DNA of 64,000 nt from Roseiarcus sp963823165 (GTDB lineage Bacteria > Pseudomonadota > Alphaproteobacteria > Rhizobiales > Beijerinckiaceae): NCBI GenBank assembly GCA_963823165.1, contig CAWGKV010000003.1, forward strand, positions 124,001 to 188,000. The letters are read 5' to 3'. The notes beneath the pieces are model-generated. The model was given only the letters and a program-made list of their open reading frames with translations, had not been told where the DNA came from and searched no databases. The position numbers and the translations under genes were made by a program. This document shows, in pieces, positions 37,508 to 46,939 of the stretch (the stretch's first letter is position 1; each line of letters opens with the position of its first letter).

Positions 37508-38263
37508 ATACGCGACAGCTTGGGAGTTATTGTTTTTTGTTTTTCCGCTCGGCTCGCGCCTCGCCGGCCGCCTCGTCCATCGGCCTGCCGCCGGCGCTGT
37601 CCATCGACGGCAGCCGCCCCGCGCCCCTCCTTGCCCCAGAGGGGCACGCGATCTCGTCATAGGCGGGAGCCCTCGCGGCGCCGGGCCATCGCGCCCATCT
37701 CCGCAAGATCCCGCCACAGGAGTCGAGCCGTCGCTTGACGGCCAGCGGCCCTATTTTCGTCCATGTCTGCCTCGCTCGACACGTATATGTATGTTCTTTT
37801 GGCAAGATTATTTTCCAAGATAATTTTCATGGCGGCCTGCCGGTCGTTGCTGACGTATGCTCGCGTAAAAGCCAATCGAGATCGGCCGCGAAGGTCGTGG
37901 GCTTACGGGCGCTTTGTCGCGCTCCAAATGGACGAGGTCGCGAAGAACCTGTTCGCCTGGATTCCAACCGATGATCGCCGACCCGCTGCGCTAAAGTTCC
38001 AGGGCGACTGGAATTGTCGTGCAAGGCGCCCTTGCGAAAGGCTCGTTCGGCGCCTCGGGACCATGCGGTGGGGCTTTTGAAACAGGCTCTTAGCGCCGGC
38101 GGAACCGAGCGGCTTAAACTTAAAAAGAGCGGTTGCGCGACCGGCGTGGTCCTTTAAGTAGGACCTCGACGCTCCAATGCTTCGGGTTGAGAGCTGTCGG
38201 GTTCCCGGAAAGCGCCCCTCTGCCGCCCTTCGGCCGCGAGGGGCCTACTCGAATGATACGATC

Positions 38264-39625
38264 ATGAATCTTACCCGGCGCGTCCTGCTTTACGACGGTC
38301 TCGCCGCGGCGGCCTGGGGCCTCGCCCCTTCCCGCGCCGCGACCGCTGTTCCAGGCGGCGACGGGTTTTTCCTCTTCGAGGCCGCGCCGTCCCGCCTCGC
38401 CCTCGCCCCGCCGCCGGCGGCGCCGGCGGAAACCTTCTCCTACGCCGGGGCGACGCCGGGCCCGCTTCTCCGGCTGAAGAAGGGCGAGGAGCTGAAGCTG
38501 AGACTGCTCAACAGGCTCGCCGAGCCGACGGCGCTGAGCTTCCCGGGTCTCAGGACGGCGAACGCCAGCGCCGGATACGGCGGCCTCACCGGCCCGCGGC
38601 TCGCGCCGGGGGCAAGCGCGGACATAAGCTTCACCCCGCCCGACGCCGGCTTCAATCTCTACCTCCCCCATGCCGGCGCGACCGACGCCAGGCAACAAGG
38701 CAGCGGCCTGTTCGGTCCGATCATTGTCGACGAGGCCGAGAAGGTCGGCTTCGATGAGGACGTGGCGGTCGTCCTGTCCGACTGGAACCTCGACGCGCGA
38801 GGCCAAATCAGGGACGATTTCGCCGATCCCGCCTTGGCCCGCGGCGCCGGCCGCAAGGGCGGCCTCGTCTTCGCCGACGGCGCGGCCGCGCCGCTTGCGC
38901 TGAAAGCTCGCTCCGGTGCGCGGGTCCGTCTCCGGCTCGGCAACGCGGCGACGGCGCGGCTGACCAACGTCGGAATCGAAGGCGCCAAGACGCTGATCGT
39001 GGCGGTCGACGGCCAGCCGGCCGAGCCGTTCGAGCCGCTGAGAAACCAGTTCCCGATGGGGCCCGGCGCGCGCTTCGAACTCATGTTCGACATGCCGCGC
39101 GAGGCCGGCGCAGCCGTAAGGCTCGTCCTGCGAGGACATAACGGCGCGGCGGATCAGCCGTTCGTCGCGATCGCCGCCGAGGGCGAGCCCGTCGCCGAAC
39201 GGAACGCGGCGGCCCGCCTCACGGCCAATCCGCTCCTGCCGGCCGAGATCGCGCTCGAAGCCTCGAGGCGCACCGATTTCGCCGTGACCGGAGGCGGCGC
39301 CGCGCCCTTCGCCTTGAACGGGGTCACTTTCGTCGACTGGGCGCAAAAGCCCGCCGCCGTCCTTCCGCGCGGCGCGCCCTCCGTCTTCGCCATCGCCAAC
39401 AAGACGGCGGTCGTGCAGGCGATGCGGCTCGGGGGCCATGTCGCGCGCCTCCTGCATTCGATGGACGACGGCTGGGAGCCCTTCTGGCGCGACACCATCC
39501 TGATCCAGCCCGGCCGCACCGCTCACATCGCCTTCGTCGCCGACAATCCCGGCAAGTGGCCGATCGAGTTGGCCATCCCCGAGCACCGCGCGGCGGGGGT
39601 CGGAGGGTGGTTCCAGGTTGGGTGA
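38264..39625 (+). CDS. Multicopper-oxidase-fold protein with lost copper ligands
   Basis: A 453-residue exported protein with an apparent Tat-type leader (NLTRRVLLYDGLAAAAWG). The fold is clear: FSYAGATPGPLLRLKKGEEL, SGLFGPIIVDEAE, DVAVVLSDWNLDARGQI, and a C-terminal DGWEPFWRDTILIQPGRTAH. The copper motifs are eroded. HWHG in domain 1 is PTALSFPGLR (residues 88-97), WYHPH is NLYLPHAG, HLHGH is MRLGGHVARLL, and the terminal HCHxxxH (type 1 Cys) is IELAIPEHRAAG, with Leu in place of Cys. Only single His remain in three motifs. It can hardly be an oxidase and may be structural, like the copper-free FtsP/SufI of E. coli. The ATG at 38264 was chosen because it starts the leader. Confidence 0.8.
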   Translation: MNLTRRVLLYDGLAAAAWGLAPSRAATAVPGGDGFFLFEAAPSRLALAPPPAAPAETFSYAGATPGPLLRLKKGEELKLRLLNRLAEPTALSFPGLRTANASAGYGGLTGPRLAPGASADISFTPPDAGFNLYLPHAGATDARQQGSGLFGPIIVDEAEKVGFDEDVAVVLSDWNLDARGQIRDDFADPALARGAGRKGGLVFADGAAAPLALKARSGARVRLRLGNAATARLTNVGIEGAKTLIVAVDGQPAEPFEPLRNQFPMGPGARFELMFDMPREAGAAVRLVLRGHNGAADQPFVAIAAEGEPVAERNAAARLTANPLLPAEIALEASRRTDFAVTGGGAAPFALNGVTFVDWAQKPAAVLPRGAPSVFAIANKTAVVQAMRLGGHVARLLHSMDDGWEPFWRDTILIQPGRTAHIAFVADNPGKWPIELAIPEHRAAGVGGWFQVG

Positions 39626-40237
39626 GCCAGCAAGGCGAGAGGCAGGAACCAACAAGGAAAAAATTTCGACGATCCGGTCCTGGGCCAGGCGCAGCTGCCA
39701 GGTTCCGAGGAAATCTTTCCTCTCGGGAAACGGGCGGACCAGCCCGACCCGAGATGGAGTTGATCCACCAACTTAATGAATTTCCGTGAGTTGCAAAAAA
39801 CTGCTGGCGCGACGATTGAACAGGATAACCAGAAAGCGATTCTCCCTGTTAAACCGGCTATCTGGACGGAAAGGTGGGAAAAGCCGATGCCGGAAAATCG
39901 CTTTCAGCCCCTCCTTTAAAAGTGCCGTTAGCTGGGCGTCTTAAACTGTCGCTTGAAGTCCGGGCCCGAGGTCCATCGTCAGATTCGGCTGGCTTCCTAG
40001 ACCAACTTTACGAACGTGACGCGGTGCTACGCGGTCGGATGGTCCTCCCGACAAGAGAGGATACGCATGCTCGCGCCGCATCCTGAAAGGTTCAAGAGAC
40101 CAAGGCGCTGGAGAAGCCGGCGACCAGTCCGACGCCGAATCGGCGGCGCTCAGCCCCCCGGTCCGACAAGGCGGCGATCCCAGAACACCGGTTGATGCAG
40201 GCTCGCCTCGATAAGCCGGAACTCGGCATGAGCGGGG
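39626..40237. other. Noncoding spacer before the transposase remnant
   Basis: About 600 bases with no supported gene. Codon bias is lost and stop codons are frequent. A minus-strand reading near 40160-40235 gives a short patch (EFRLIEASLHQPVFWDRRLV) that stops at once; it may be a fragment of an older gene. Confidence 0.4.
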
Positions 40238-40870
40238 TTGACCATGATGTTGTTGTCGAGCCGGGCGACCACGCTGGGGGCGATCTATTCTGCGATTCTG
40301 GTCGCGGAGGAGGGTACGGCATCGGCGTTCGGGGCGCTGAAAGAGACGTTCGGCGCCCACCGGCTGCCGATGAGCCTCTATACGGATCGGGCGCTCGAGC
40401 AGCTCGGCGTCGAGCATATCGGGGCCTATTCACCGCAGGCGCCCCTTCGGCAGGCTCAGGAGGCGCTCGAGCGTGCGTTCCAGACCTTGCAGGACCGGCT
40501 GGTGAAGGAACTCAGGCTCGCCGGGATCCCCTCGGTCGAGGCGGCCAACGCCTTCATCCGCGAGGTCCATCTGCCCGCCTACAACGAGCGCTTCGCGGTC
40601 GCGCCGGCTTCCTTCACCCCAATCCCAGGCGTCGATCTCGACGAGATCCTGTGCGTGCACGAGGAGCGCCAGGTCGGCAACGACCACTGCGTGTCCTGCC
40701 GGACGCTCAAACTGCAAATCCCGGAAAGCCCGCTGCGCCCGCACTTCGTCAAAGCGAAGGTCAAGGTCCACCTCTACCCCGACGGCTCCCACGCCATCTT
40801 CCACAGGCCGCGGTGCATCGGCCGGTACGACCAAAAAGGAGCGATCCGGGAGGCGAAAATCGCCGCTTAA
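40238..40870 (+). pseudogene. Transposase remnant, ISNCY-type DDE
   Basis: The frame encodes 210 residues whose parts match an integrase-core transposase of the ISNCY (IS1202-like) group: GAIYSAILVAEEGTASAFGA, LPMSLYTDRALEQLGVEHIG, AFQTLQDRLVKELRLAGIPS and LPAYNERFAVAP, with the C-terminal ILCVHEERQVGNDHCVSCRT and a KLQIPESPLRPHFVKAKV block. In the family, the stretch between YTDR and LGVEHI holds a further segment with a conserved region around a HYF motif, and it is missing here; the N-terminal HTH and the first catalytic Asp region are also absent. It is an internally deleted remnant, not mobile. No terminal inverted repeats could be placed. Confidence 0.75.
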
Positions 40871-40973
40871 ATCGGCTCGGCGCGCCTGTGGAAATGTGGA
40901 CAACGCAAACGCGTTGCCCACAGTCCCACAGGAGAACAGAAGCAGAAGAAGGGGACATTTGATACCCCCCTGA

Positions 40974-41493
40974 TACCCCCTGTTTGTTCTTGACAGGTTT
41001 CATAATCTCATGGCATAAGGGGGTTGATCTGGCCGCAACGGCGGGATGGAATGAGGTTGGCATGGAGGCGGCTTCGGATGTCACAGCAACCTGCAGTTTT
41101 ACCGGCCTAGGGCGGGACGTGGCGGCGGCGGCTTTCCGCCTGAGCCCGCTTGCGCTGAGGAGAATTGACTTCCGCTCGGCGTCGAACCAGAAGCCCAACG
41201 GATTTGACGACGTTGTCTTCGGTCGACAGGCAGGGAAGCGAGTTGGCTGCCGCGGAGTGCATCGGCGAGCAGGCCGCGGACCAGGCGGAGGCGTCAGCGC
41301 GAAGCGGAGGAAAAACAATTTGGATTCCGGCGTAACCCCTTGAGAACAGCCGTTTCCTGGAAGACTTTTGCTTGGATTCTGCTATCCTGGGCTTTGCTCC
41401 GGTTATCCCGGGCTTTGGCGGAACGTTCCGCAGCTTGGGTCTTCGGGGCCACCAGTGGGCTCGAGGCGTGAGGAACGCCGCCGCGGCCAGTTC
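40974..41493 (-). repeat. 0.5-kb dispersed repeat, copy A
   Basis: Reading the reverse strand from 41493, the sequence follows the copy at 48531-49077 over its whole length: GAACTGGCCGCGGCGGCG, CCGCCAAAGCCCGGGATAAC, AAGTCTTCCAGGAAACGGCT, GTTCTCAAGGGGTTACGCCG, ...CGCTGACGCCTCCGCCTGGT, CTTATGCCATGAGATTATGA, and GTCAAGAACAAACAGGGGGT. Identity by eye is high but with indels. It contains short internal repeats (CCGGTTATCCCGGGCTT type). No recognisable coding sequence or transposase lies inside, so it behaves like a nonautonomous element or decayed remnant. Confidence 0.8.
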
Positions 41494-41815
41494 GGGGGAC
41501 GAAAGCGGGTTCAACGGACCGTTTCTGGACAGTTCATCGCGCCGATTTTCTGGTTATCGCTTAATCGAGCTGCTTTTCGGGCGGGGCGAGTGCGCGCAAC
41601 GGAGCTCACGTTGTCCCGACCACGCGATCGCCCGGCGCGCCCCACACGGCGCGCCGCCGGCAACCCCGCCGAATTTTAAAAACGATCGGTCGAATCCGTT
41701 GTCATGGACCCACGAACAAAATGGCGTCATTGCCCTCCGCTGCGCTTTTGGACGCGCTCGCCTGAGCGAGAGGACAAAGGCACGCGAAGCCAAGGCCGTA
41801 AGCAATGAGGAGGGT
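41494..41815. other. Noncoding spacer between repeat A and the LuxR pseudogene
   Basis: About 320 bases. Frames here are open by chance; nothing recognisable. Contains AT-richer bases around 41540-41720. Confidence 0.4.
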
Positions 41816-42774
41816 TCAAAAGATCGCGGCCTTCAGGACCACCGGGACCGGGAGGCCGAGAGCGCGGGACACATCGCGATCACAGGGATCGAACGATTTA
41901 TCAAAATCGGCCATTTCCCATTCCCGGCAGCGTGCGGCTTCGTCGACGAGGCCGTCCCGGGCGTGGCGGAACACGCCGAACATGGCGGCTTTCCCGGCTG
42001 ACTTCTCCAAAGTGGATGCTGACGAAATCGACCAGGTCTTGGGGGTGCGCCCACTCCCGGTAGAAACGCGTTTGAATAAATTGGTCGTAGGCAGCAGGTC
42101 GGCCGTCGCGATCGGCTCCTCGACATTGGCAAAGAAGCGCGGGATGGTTATCGGGTTGAGCCTGACATATGTGCTGAACTATGAGTCTCTATACTGGTCG
42201 CTGTTCGGAGTGGGTGAAGCGGAAACGGTGGGACCAGGGAGCTGAGCGAAGATCGGTTGAGCTGGGATTTCGCTGACGCCTGCTGGGCGTGAGCGCGGAG
42301 CGGAAGAGAATGACGTCAGTTCGCGATTTGCCCAGGAACGCCGCTAACTTGAGCCCGTTCCGGCAAGCCGGCCAGACGACCTCCCAGGATCGAGACAGGT
42401 GTCGGCGTCGTGGCCTCGCAGCCGCGCCGTCGGACGGTTTCGGCGTCATACGTACCCACTCGAAATAGCGAGGAGCCAGGAATGCCGCCGTCATGGAAAT
42501 AGACGTCACCCTGTTCATTCGCTGCGTCGTCCCAGAAAACAGCTGACGCGGCGCCTTTGATGAAAAGCGATAACCTCCTCAATACGTCTGGCCAGATTGT
42601 TCGGTCGAGAACCGTGTCATAAATGACCCCGATGATATCCATCAACTCATTGGAGGCTCGGGCGGCTAGACCTTGGGATGCTTCCGTCATTCCGGACTCG
42701 CTGAGTGGAAGCTCTGGCGGCGGCGCCCCGGACAGTCCCTGCAGTACACGGAGAGCGAGGCCCGCAACCGACAA
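41816..42774 (-). pseudogene. LuxR-type transcriptional regulator, shattered
   Basis: On the minus strand the N-terminal part (about 42650-42440) reads NELMDIIGVIYDTVLDRTIW, then PDVLRRLSLFIKGAASAVFW and NEQGDVYFHDGGI, a typical N-terminus of autoinducer-less LuxR-HTH regulators of Rhizobiales. Further down, parts continue in different frames: near 42080-42030 YDQFIQTRFYREWAHPQDLV and, in another frame, LEKSAGKAAMFGVFRHARDG, then LVDEAARCREWEM. The blocks are in the right order but separated by frameshifts and a gap around 42140-42440, and no HTH domain follows. It is a pseudogene. Confidence 0.75.
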
Positions 42775-42824
42775 TAGGCCGCCTATTTCGACCCCTCAAC
42801 CCAGGGCGATCAGCGAGCCGCCCT

Positions 42825-44699
42825 TCACGTCCGGTTCGGAAACACCACGATGCTGTTGGCCACGGAATCCGCGACGAGATCCTTGGTGATGACGCCGGCC
42901 ACATTGTCCGGTCGCGGACCGCCGCGGTCGTGCACCACGATTGCGATCTCGGCCTCCCTGCGCCACATGCGCCGGATCACGTTGAAGAAGACGTCGCGCT
43001 CGCGCACGACGACAAAGCTTCCGCTGACGAGATCGCGAAGAGCCGGCGCCCGCTCCGCTTCCCGGCTTACGCGGGCCAGCGGCCAGTTGACGCGGACGGC
43101 GCCGATGATCCGATCGTTCTCGGAGACGACGACATATTTCACGGCGTCGCCGTCGTCAGTTTGGAGGGGGAGGTCGTCGATTCGAGCGGCCGCCGGCGCC
43201 ACGATCACGTCGCGGTCCATCACTGCGCCGGCGCGCCTGACGACGAACATGTTGGCGTGGAGCGCGTCGGGTATGACGTGTCCGCGACGCACGAGCTTCA
43301 GCGTATAGATGCTTTCGGGCGACAGGAGCCGCCGCACGCCGACGCTCGCCGCCACCGCCAGAATCATCGGCAGGACGATGGTATAATCGCGAGTCATTTC
43401 GAAAAGCATCGTGATCGCGGTCAGCACCGCGCCGGTGCCCCCGCCCACCATCGCCGCCATTCCGACCACCGCGAAGGAAGGAATGTTCATCGTCATGGGC
43501 GGATGCATGAGATTCAGGAGGGTGGCGAATCCGCTGCCGAGCGTCGCTCCCATAAACAGCGAAGGAGAGAAAATCCCGCCCGAGGAGCCGGAGCCGAGGG
43601 TGATCGAAGTCGCGAACAACTCGCAAAAAAACAGCAGGAACAGGATCCAGGCGCCGGTCAAATGACCGAACAGGATGGCCTGGTCGGTGGCGTAGCCGAC
43701 ACCCCCGACGTAATACTCGCCGAAGGCTTGCTGGACGCCGTAAATGATGGCGCCGACCACCAGCATGCCGAGCATGTGCCGGCCATAGTTTCCCGGGATC
43801 TTTTCGAACAGGTCTTCGGTGAAGTAGAGGCCGCGGATGAACGCGGCGGCGGCGACGCCGACGATCGCTCCGAGCGCGGTGTAGAGGCACAGCGCCAGCG
43901 CCGCGCTCGCGTCGATTGGGTACGGCTGAAGGTAAGGCATGGTGAACGCCGGCGCCACGCCGAACCAATAGCGCCCGATGAAGGTCGCCGTGCTGGTGGC
44001 GATGGCCACCGGCAGGAAGGTCCTCGCGCTGACCTCCGGCATCAGGATCTCGATGGCGAACACGACGCCGCCGATAGGCGTATTGAATGTGGCGGCAATC
44101 CCACCGCCCCCGCCGCAGGCGATCAGGATGATCCGCTCGGCCGACGACAGGCGCAATATCTGCCCGAGCGTCGAGCCGAATGCCGAGCCGATCTGGATGA
44201 TCGGGCCCTCGCGCCCGATGGTGGCGCCGCTGCCGATGGCGATCGCCGAGGCGAGGGATTTCACCGCCGCGACGACGGGACGGATGACCCCGCCGCCGTA
44301 GTAGATCGAATCCATGACTTCGGGCACGCCGTGCCCCTTGGCCTCGGGGGCGAAATTCGTCACCAGGAAGGTCACGAGGACGGCGCCGACCACCGGCACG
44401 AGAATGACGAGCGCCCCCCAGGGGCTCTCAGGCGTGAACAGCTTGGTGTCGTAGACGTAGGAAAACTGGCCGAGAAACAACAGATTGTGAATCAATCCGA
44501 TGAGGATGCGAAAGACGATCGCCCCGACTCCCGCGGTGACTCCGACAGCCAAGGCAAGAAGCGAGAGGGAGACCAGGCCGATCCGGCGCGGTTCATCCGC
44601 CTCGGCGGTTTCCGGCGGCCTTTCCATGATCGCGCTCGAAGACACGCTTGCGTCGACCGGCAAATTCTCATCGCGGCTCGCACTCTGGTCTTCCTGCAT
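42825..44699 (-). CDS. ClC-type chloride channel/transporter with CBS domains
   Basis: A 624-residue integral membrane protein. The family selectivity motifs are GSGATIGREGPIIQIGSAFG (gating Glu), GSGSSGGIFSPSLFMGATLG, and GGGTGAVLTAITMLFEMTRD. About ten or more hydrophobic helices precede two cytoplasmic CBS-like domains (from about residue 500: DVIVAPAAARIDDLPLQTDD and RERDVFFNVIRRMWRREAEI). The Glu that carries protons in exchangers (the second Glu of the IEE pattern) is replaced: FAIEILM has Ile there. That suggests a channel or an altered antiporter. ATG codons at 44699 and 44627 are both possible starts; neither has a strong ribosome binding site. Confidence 0.88.
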   Translation of the reverse strand: MQEDQSASRDENLPVDASVSSSAIMERPPETAEADEPRRIGLVSLSLLALAVGVTAGVGAIVFRILIGLIHNLLFLGQFSYVYDTKLFTPESPWGALVILVPVVGAVLVTFLVTNFAPEAKGHGVPEVMDSIYYGGGVIRPVVAAVKSLASAIAIGSGATIGREGPIIQIGSAFGSTLGQILRLSSAERIILIACGGGGGIAATFNTPIGGVVFAIEILMPEVSARTFLPVAIATSTATFIGRYWFGVAPAFTMPYLQPYPIDASAALALCLYTALGAIVGVAAAAFIRGLYFTEDLFEKIPGNYGRHMLGMLVVGAIIYGVQQAFGEYYVGGVGYATDQAILFGHLTGAWILFLLFFCELFATSITLGSGSSGGIFSPSLFMGATLGSGFATLLNLMHPPMTMNIPSFAVVGMAAMVGGGTGAVLTAITMLFEMTRDYTIVLPMILAVAASVGVRRLLSPESIYTLKLVRRGHVIPDALHANMFVVRRAGAVMDRDVIVAPAAARIDDLPLQTDDGDAVKYVVVSENDRIIGAVRVNWPLARVSREAERAPALRDLVSGSFVVVRERDVFFNVIRRMWRREAEIAIVVHDRGGPRPDNVAGVITKDLVADSVANSIVVFPNRT

Positions 44700-44979
44700 C
44701 GAGCATGGTCCGATCGGATGGGCCGCAGCATCGGAACCTGTGGTCGATTGCCAGAACGGCAGGCGGCGCCAGCGAAGCAATAACTTGCGGTTTGAGGGGA
44801 AACGGGCGGATCACGCTTTCGGACAGTCCTGCCTGCTTCCCCGCTTGCCAAACGGTTGCAGCGCAAAAACGTTCCCGATCCGCAGCTCTGGGCTCCGATG
44901 CTCTCGGCGCGCCTTGACGCCTCTCTCGCGCAAGCCGTTTCGCTTCCTATATGCTTGGCGGGAGCGCGGAATAAGCCGA

Positions 44980-45681
44980 ATGAGCCAAGCCCCAGCCGAC
45001 AACGCGACGAACATAGATGCGGACGAGTGCTGCGCTCCGCCCGCGTTGGTTCCGCCACCCATGTCCCCCGACCGGGAAGCCCTCATTCGCGAAGCGTTCA
45101 AGCTCGAATGGCTGACGATCGGGTGGATGAGTGTCGAGGCCATAATCGCTCTGGCATCGGGCCTTGCGGCCGGCAGCCTCGTTTTGATGGCGTTTGGACT
45201 CGACAGCGTGATCGAGTTGGCGTCGGCCGGGGCTTTGATCTGGCGGCTTACGGTCGAGCTTCGTCGCGGACAGGCATTCTCCGAGAATGCCGAGCGGTTG
45301 GCGAGCCGGATGGCGGGCGGACTGCTTTTCGCATTGGCCGTTTACGTCACGGTCGCTGCCCTTTGGAGCCTATGGACGCGACAGGGGGAGGCTTTCTCTT
45401 GGCCAGGCTTTGCCGTGGCCTTAGCAGCGATTCCCGCGATGCGCTATCTGGCACATCGAAAGATCGCCATAGCGGATAAGATCGACAGTCGCGCGGTTCG
45501 GGCAGACGCGATGGAAGCTGTGACGTGCGGATGGCTGTCAGCGGTCGTCGTCGTTAGCCTCGTCGCTCGATGGGCGTTCGGCGCATGGTGGATCGATGGC
45601 GCCGGCTCACTGGCGATCGTTTGGCTGTTGGTCAAGGAAGGCCGCGAAGCTTGGTCCAATAAAGAGTGCGGTTGCGGTTAG
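44980..45681 (+). CDS. Cation transporter, small CDF-like membrane protein
   Basis: A 233-residue membrane protein with about six helices, for example LASGLAAGSLVLMAFGLDSV, FALAVYVTVAALWSLW and AFGAWWIDGAGSLAIVWLLV. AFGLDSVIE and WWIDGAGSLAI correspond to the metal-binding Asp motifs in helices II and V of cation diffusion facilitators; related short proteins are annotated as cation transporters and often sit near metal-resistance genes. Cys-rich ends (DADECCAPP near residue 14, NKECGCG at the C-terminus) could bind a soft metal. The ATG at 44980 begins MSQAPADN, with a GGAG 17 bases upstream as a weak site. It is divergent from the ClC gene. Confidence 0.72.
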   Translation: MSQAPADNATNIDADECCAPPALVPPPMSPDREALIREAFKLEWLTIGWMSVEAIIALASGLAAGSLVLMAFGLDSVIELASAGALIWRLTVELRRGQAFSENAERLASRMAGGLLFALAVYVTVAALWSLWTRQGEAFSWPGFAVALAAIPAMRYLAHRKIAIADKIDSRAVRADAMEAVTCGWLSAVVVVSLVARWAFGAWWIDGAGSLAIVWLLVKEGREAWSNKECGCG

Positions 45682-45839
45682 GAGTGGTTGACGCCCACCG
45701 GACCTAAAGGCGGGAAGCGCGCCGCCGCCCTTCTTGCCCAGCGCCTTCGCACCGGGGTCCTTACCGTCGTCGGCAGACAGGTCCGACTAGCGCCAGAACG
45801 CCCGGCCGGCGGGTTTGAAACAGGCGCGCAGATCGGCTG

Positions 45840-46868
45840 CTACAGCCACCTCTTCCAGCGGAAGAACAGGTAAGGCCCGATCGCCGCGCAGATCATCAGG
45901 GCAATGGCGAGCGGATAGCCGTACCGCCACTCGAGCTCCGGCATCACCTTGAAATTCATGCCGTAGACCGAGGCGATGACGGTCGGCGGCATGAAGATGA
46001 CCGCCAGCACCGAGAAGAGCTTGATGATGTCGTTCTGCGCGAGGTTGATGAGGCCGAGCGTCGCGTCGAGCAGGAACTGCACCTTCTGCGCCTTGAAGCT
46101 CGCGTCCTCTTCCAGCGACTGGAGGTCGCGCAGCGCCGTCTTCGTCGCCTCGCGCACTGGCTTCGCCCCATGCTCCGGGCGGCCTTCCGACATCAGGAAG
46201 AGCAGAAGGCGCTCGACCGACACCAGGCTTTCGCGCAGGTTCGAGATCTTCTCGTCCTCGCGGCCGAGCGCCATCAGCGTCTCGGAATAGATCCGGTTGC
46301 GGCTCGCCTGGTCGCCTTTGGCCCCGAAGACGGAGCTGGCGATCCTGTCAAGGCTTTCGCCCGCCGTGCTCAGCGCGCGGGCCGAGCGGTTGAGGGAGGT
46401 GTTGATCAGGCCGACCGCCACCGCGTCGGGAAACAGAGCCGGCCCCGGCGCGCGGCAGAGCTTCTGCGAGAACAAGTCGAACGTCTCGACCGGATCATAG
46501 CGCACGGTCACGAGCGCCGTCGGCGCCATGACGAAGGTGACGCCGGTCACGTCCGGCGTGTCTTCCGGCTCGCTTATGAAGAGGGCGTGCAGATAGCGGA
46601 CGCCCCCTTCCGAATAATGCGCCTCGGGCGGCTCGGTAAAATCGGGATCGGACTTCGTCGGCACGGGAACGCCGACGAAGTCCTGAACCTTCCGATCCTC
46701 CTCGCCCGTCGGCTCGACGAGGTCGATCCAGATGGCGCTCGCGGGGATCGGGTCTGACGGCCCGAGGATTGTTTTCTGCACGATCGCCGTCGGGCAGCCG
46801 TTTTTTTTCGCCGCGGTCCCGGCGCCCCCGGCGGCTTCGGCCTTCACGATGGCGTGGACGACGATCAC
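45840..46868 (-). CDS. corA: CorA-family magnesium/cobalt transporter
   Basis: A 342-residue CorA protein. The N-terminal domain is cytoplasmic with a long coiled helix (LRESLVSVERLLLFLMSEGR, FKAQKVQFLLDATLGLINLA). Two C-terminal helices contain the diagnostic YGMNF motif (GMN at residues 303-305) and PLAIALMICAAIGPYLFFRW, and the C-terminus is the basic KRWL. It should form a pentameric Mg2+ channel. The start is a GTG at 46868 with GGGAG eight bases upstream. An insertion near residues 15-30 (GGAGTAAKKNGCP) departs from close homologues I know. Confidence 0.9.
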   Translation of the reverse strand: MIVVHAIVKAEAAGGAGTAAKKNGCPTAIVQKTILGPSDPIPASAIWIDLVEPTGEEDRKVQDFVGVPVPTKSDPDFTEPPEAHYSEGGVRYLHALFISEPEDTPDVTGVTFVMAPTALVTVRYDPVETFDLFSQKLCRAPGPALFPDAVAVGLINTSLNRSARALSTAGESLDRIASSVFGAKGDQASRNRIYSETLMALGREDEKISNLRESLVSVERLLLFLMSEGRPEHGAKPVREATKTALRDLQSLEEDASFKAQKVQFLLDATLGLINLAQNDIIKLFSVLAVIFMPPTVIASVYGMNFKVMPELEWRYGYPLAIALMICAAIGPYLFFRWKRWL

Positions 46869-46939
46869 CGGCCTGCTCCCAAGGCGACCGGACAGGCATT
46901 ACACGGAAATTCTCAGTTTGCCGACATCCCCGCCGGGGA

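Larger units (their letters stand above)
36818..38263. other. Gene-poor repeat-bearing interval of 1.4 kb
   Basis: No gene can be supported with confidence between tRNA-Leu and the multicopper-oxidase-fold gene. It contains the repeat unit at 37038-37155, an inverted pair at 37159-37293, the long palindromic element at 37345-37507 and a conspicuously AT-rich patch at about 37785-37860. A frame on the minus strand at 37657-37830 (starting with an ATG near 37828) encodes KIILENNLAKRTYIYVSSEA and more, but shows no known domain. Confidence 0.5.

Noticed and set aside
37657..37875. Small minus-strand gene with a KIILENNLAKRTYIYV start
   Set aside because: No ribosome binding site and no family; overlapping plus-strand frames are equally open. 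Mentioned only as part of the gap.
36733..38263. Genomic island integrated at tRNA-Leu
   Set aside because: The tRNA 3' end faces trigger factor, not the accessory region, and no integrase or attachment-site duplication was found.
38264..39625. Annotating the protein as a laccase or copper oxidase
   Set aside because: Most copper ligands, including the type 1 cysteine, are replaced.
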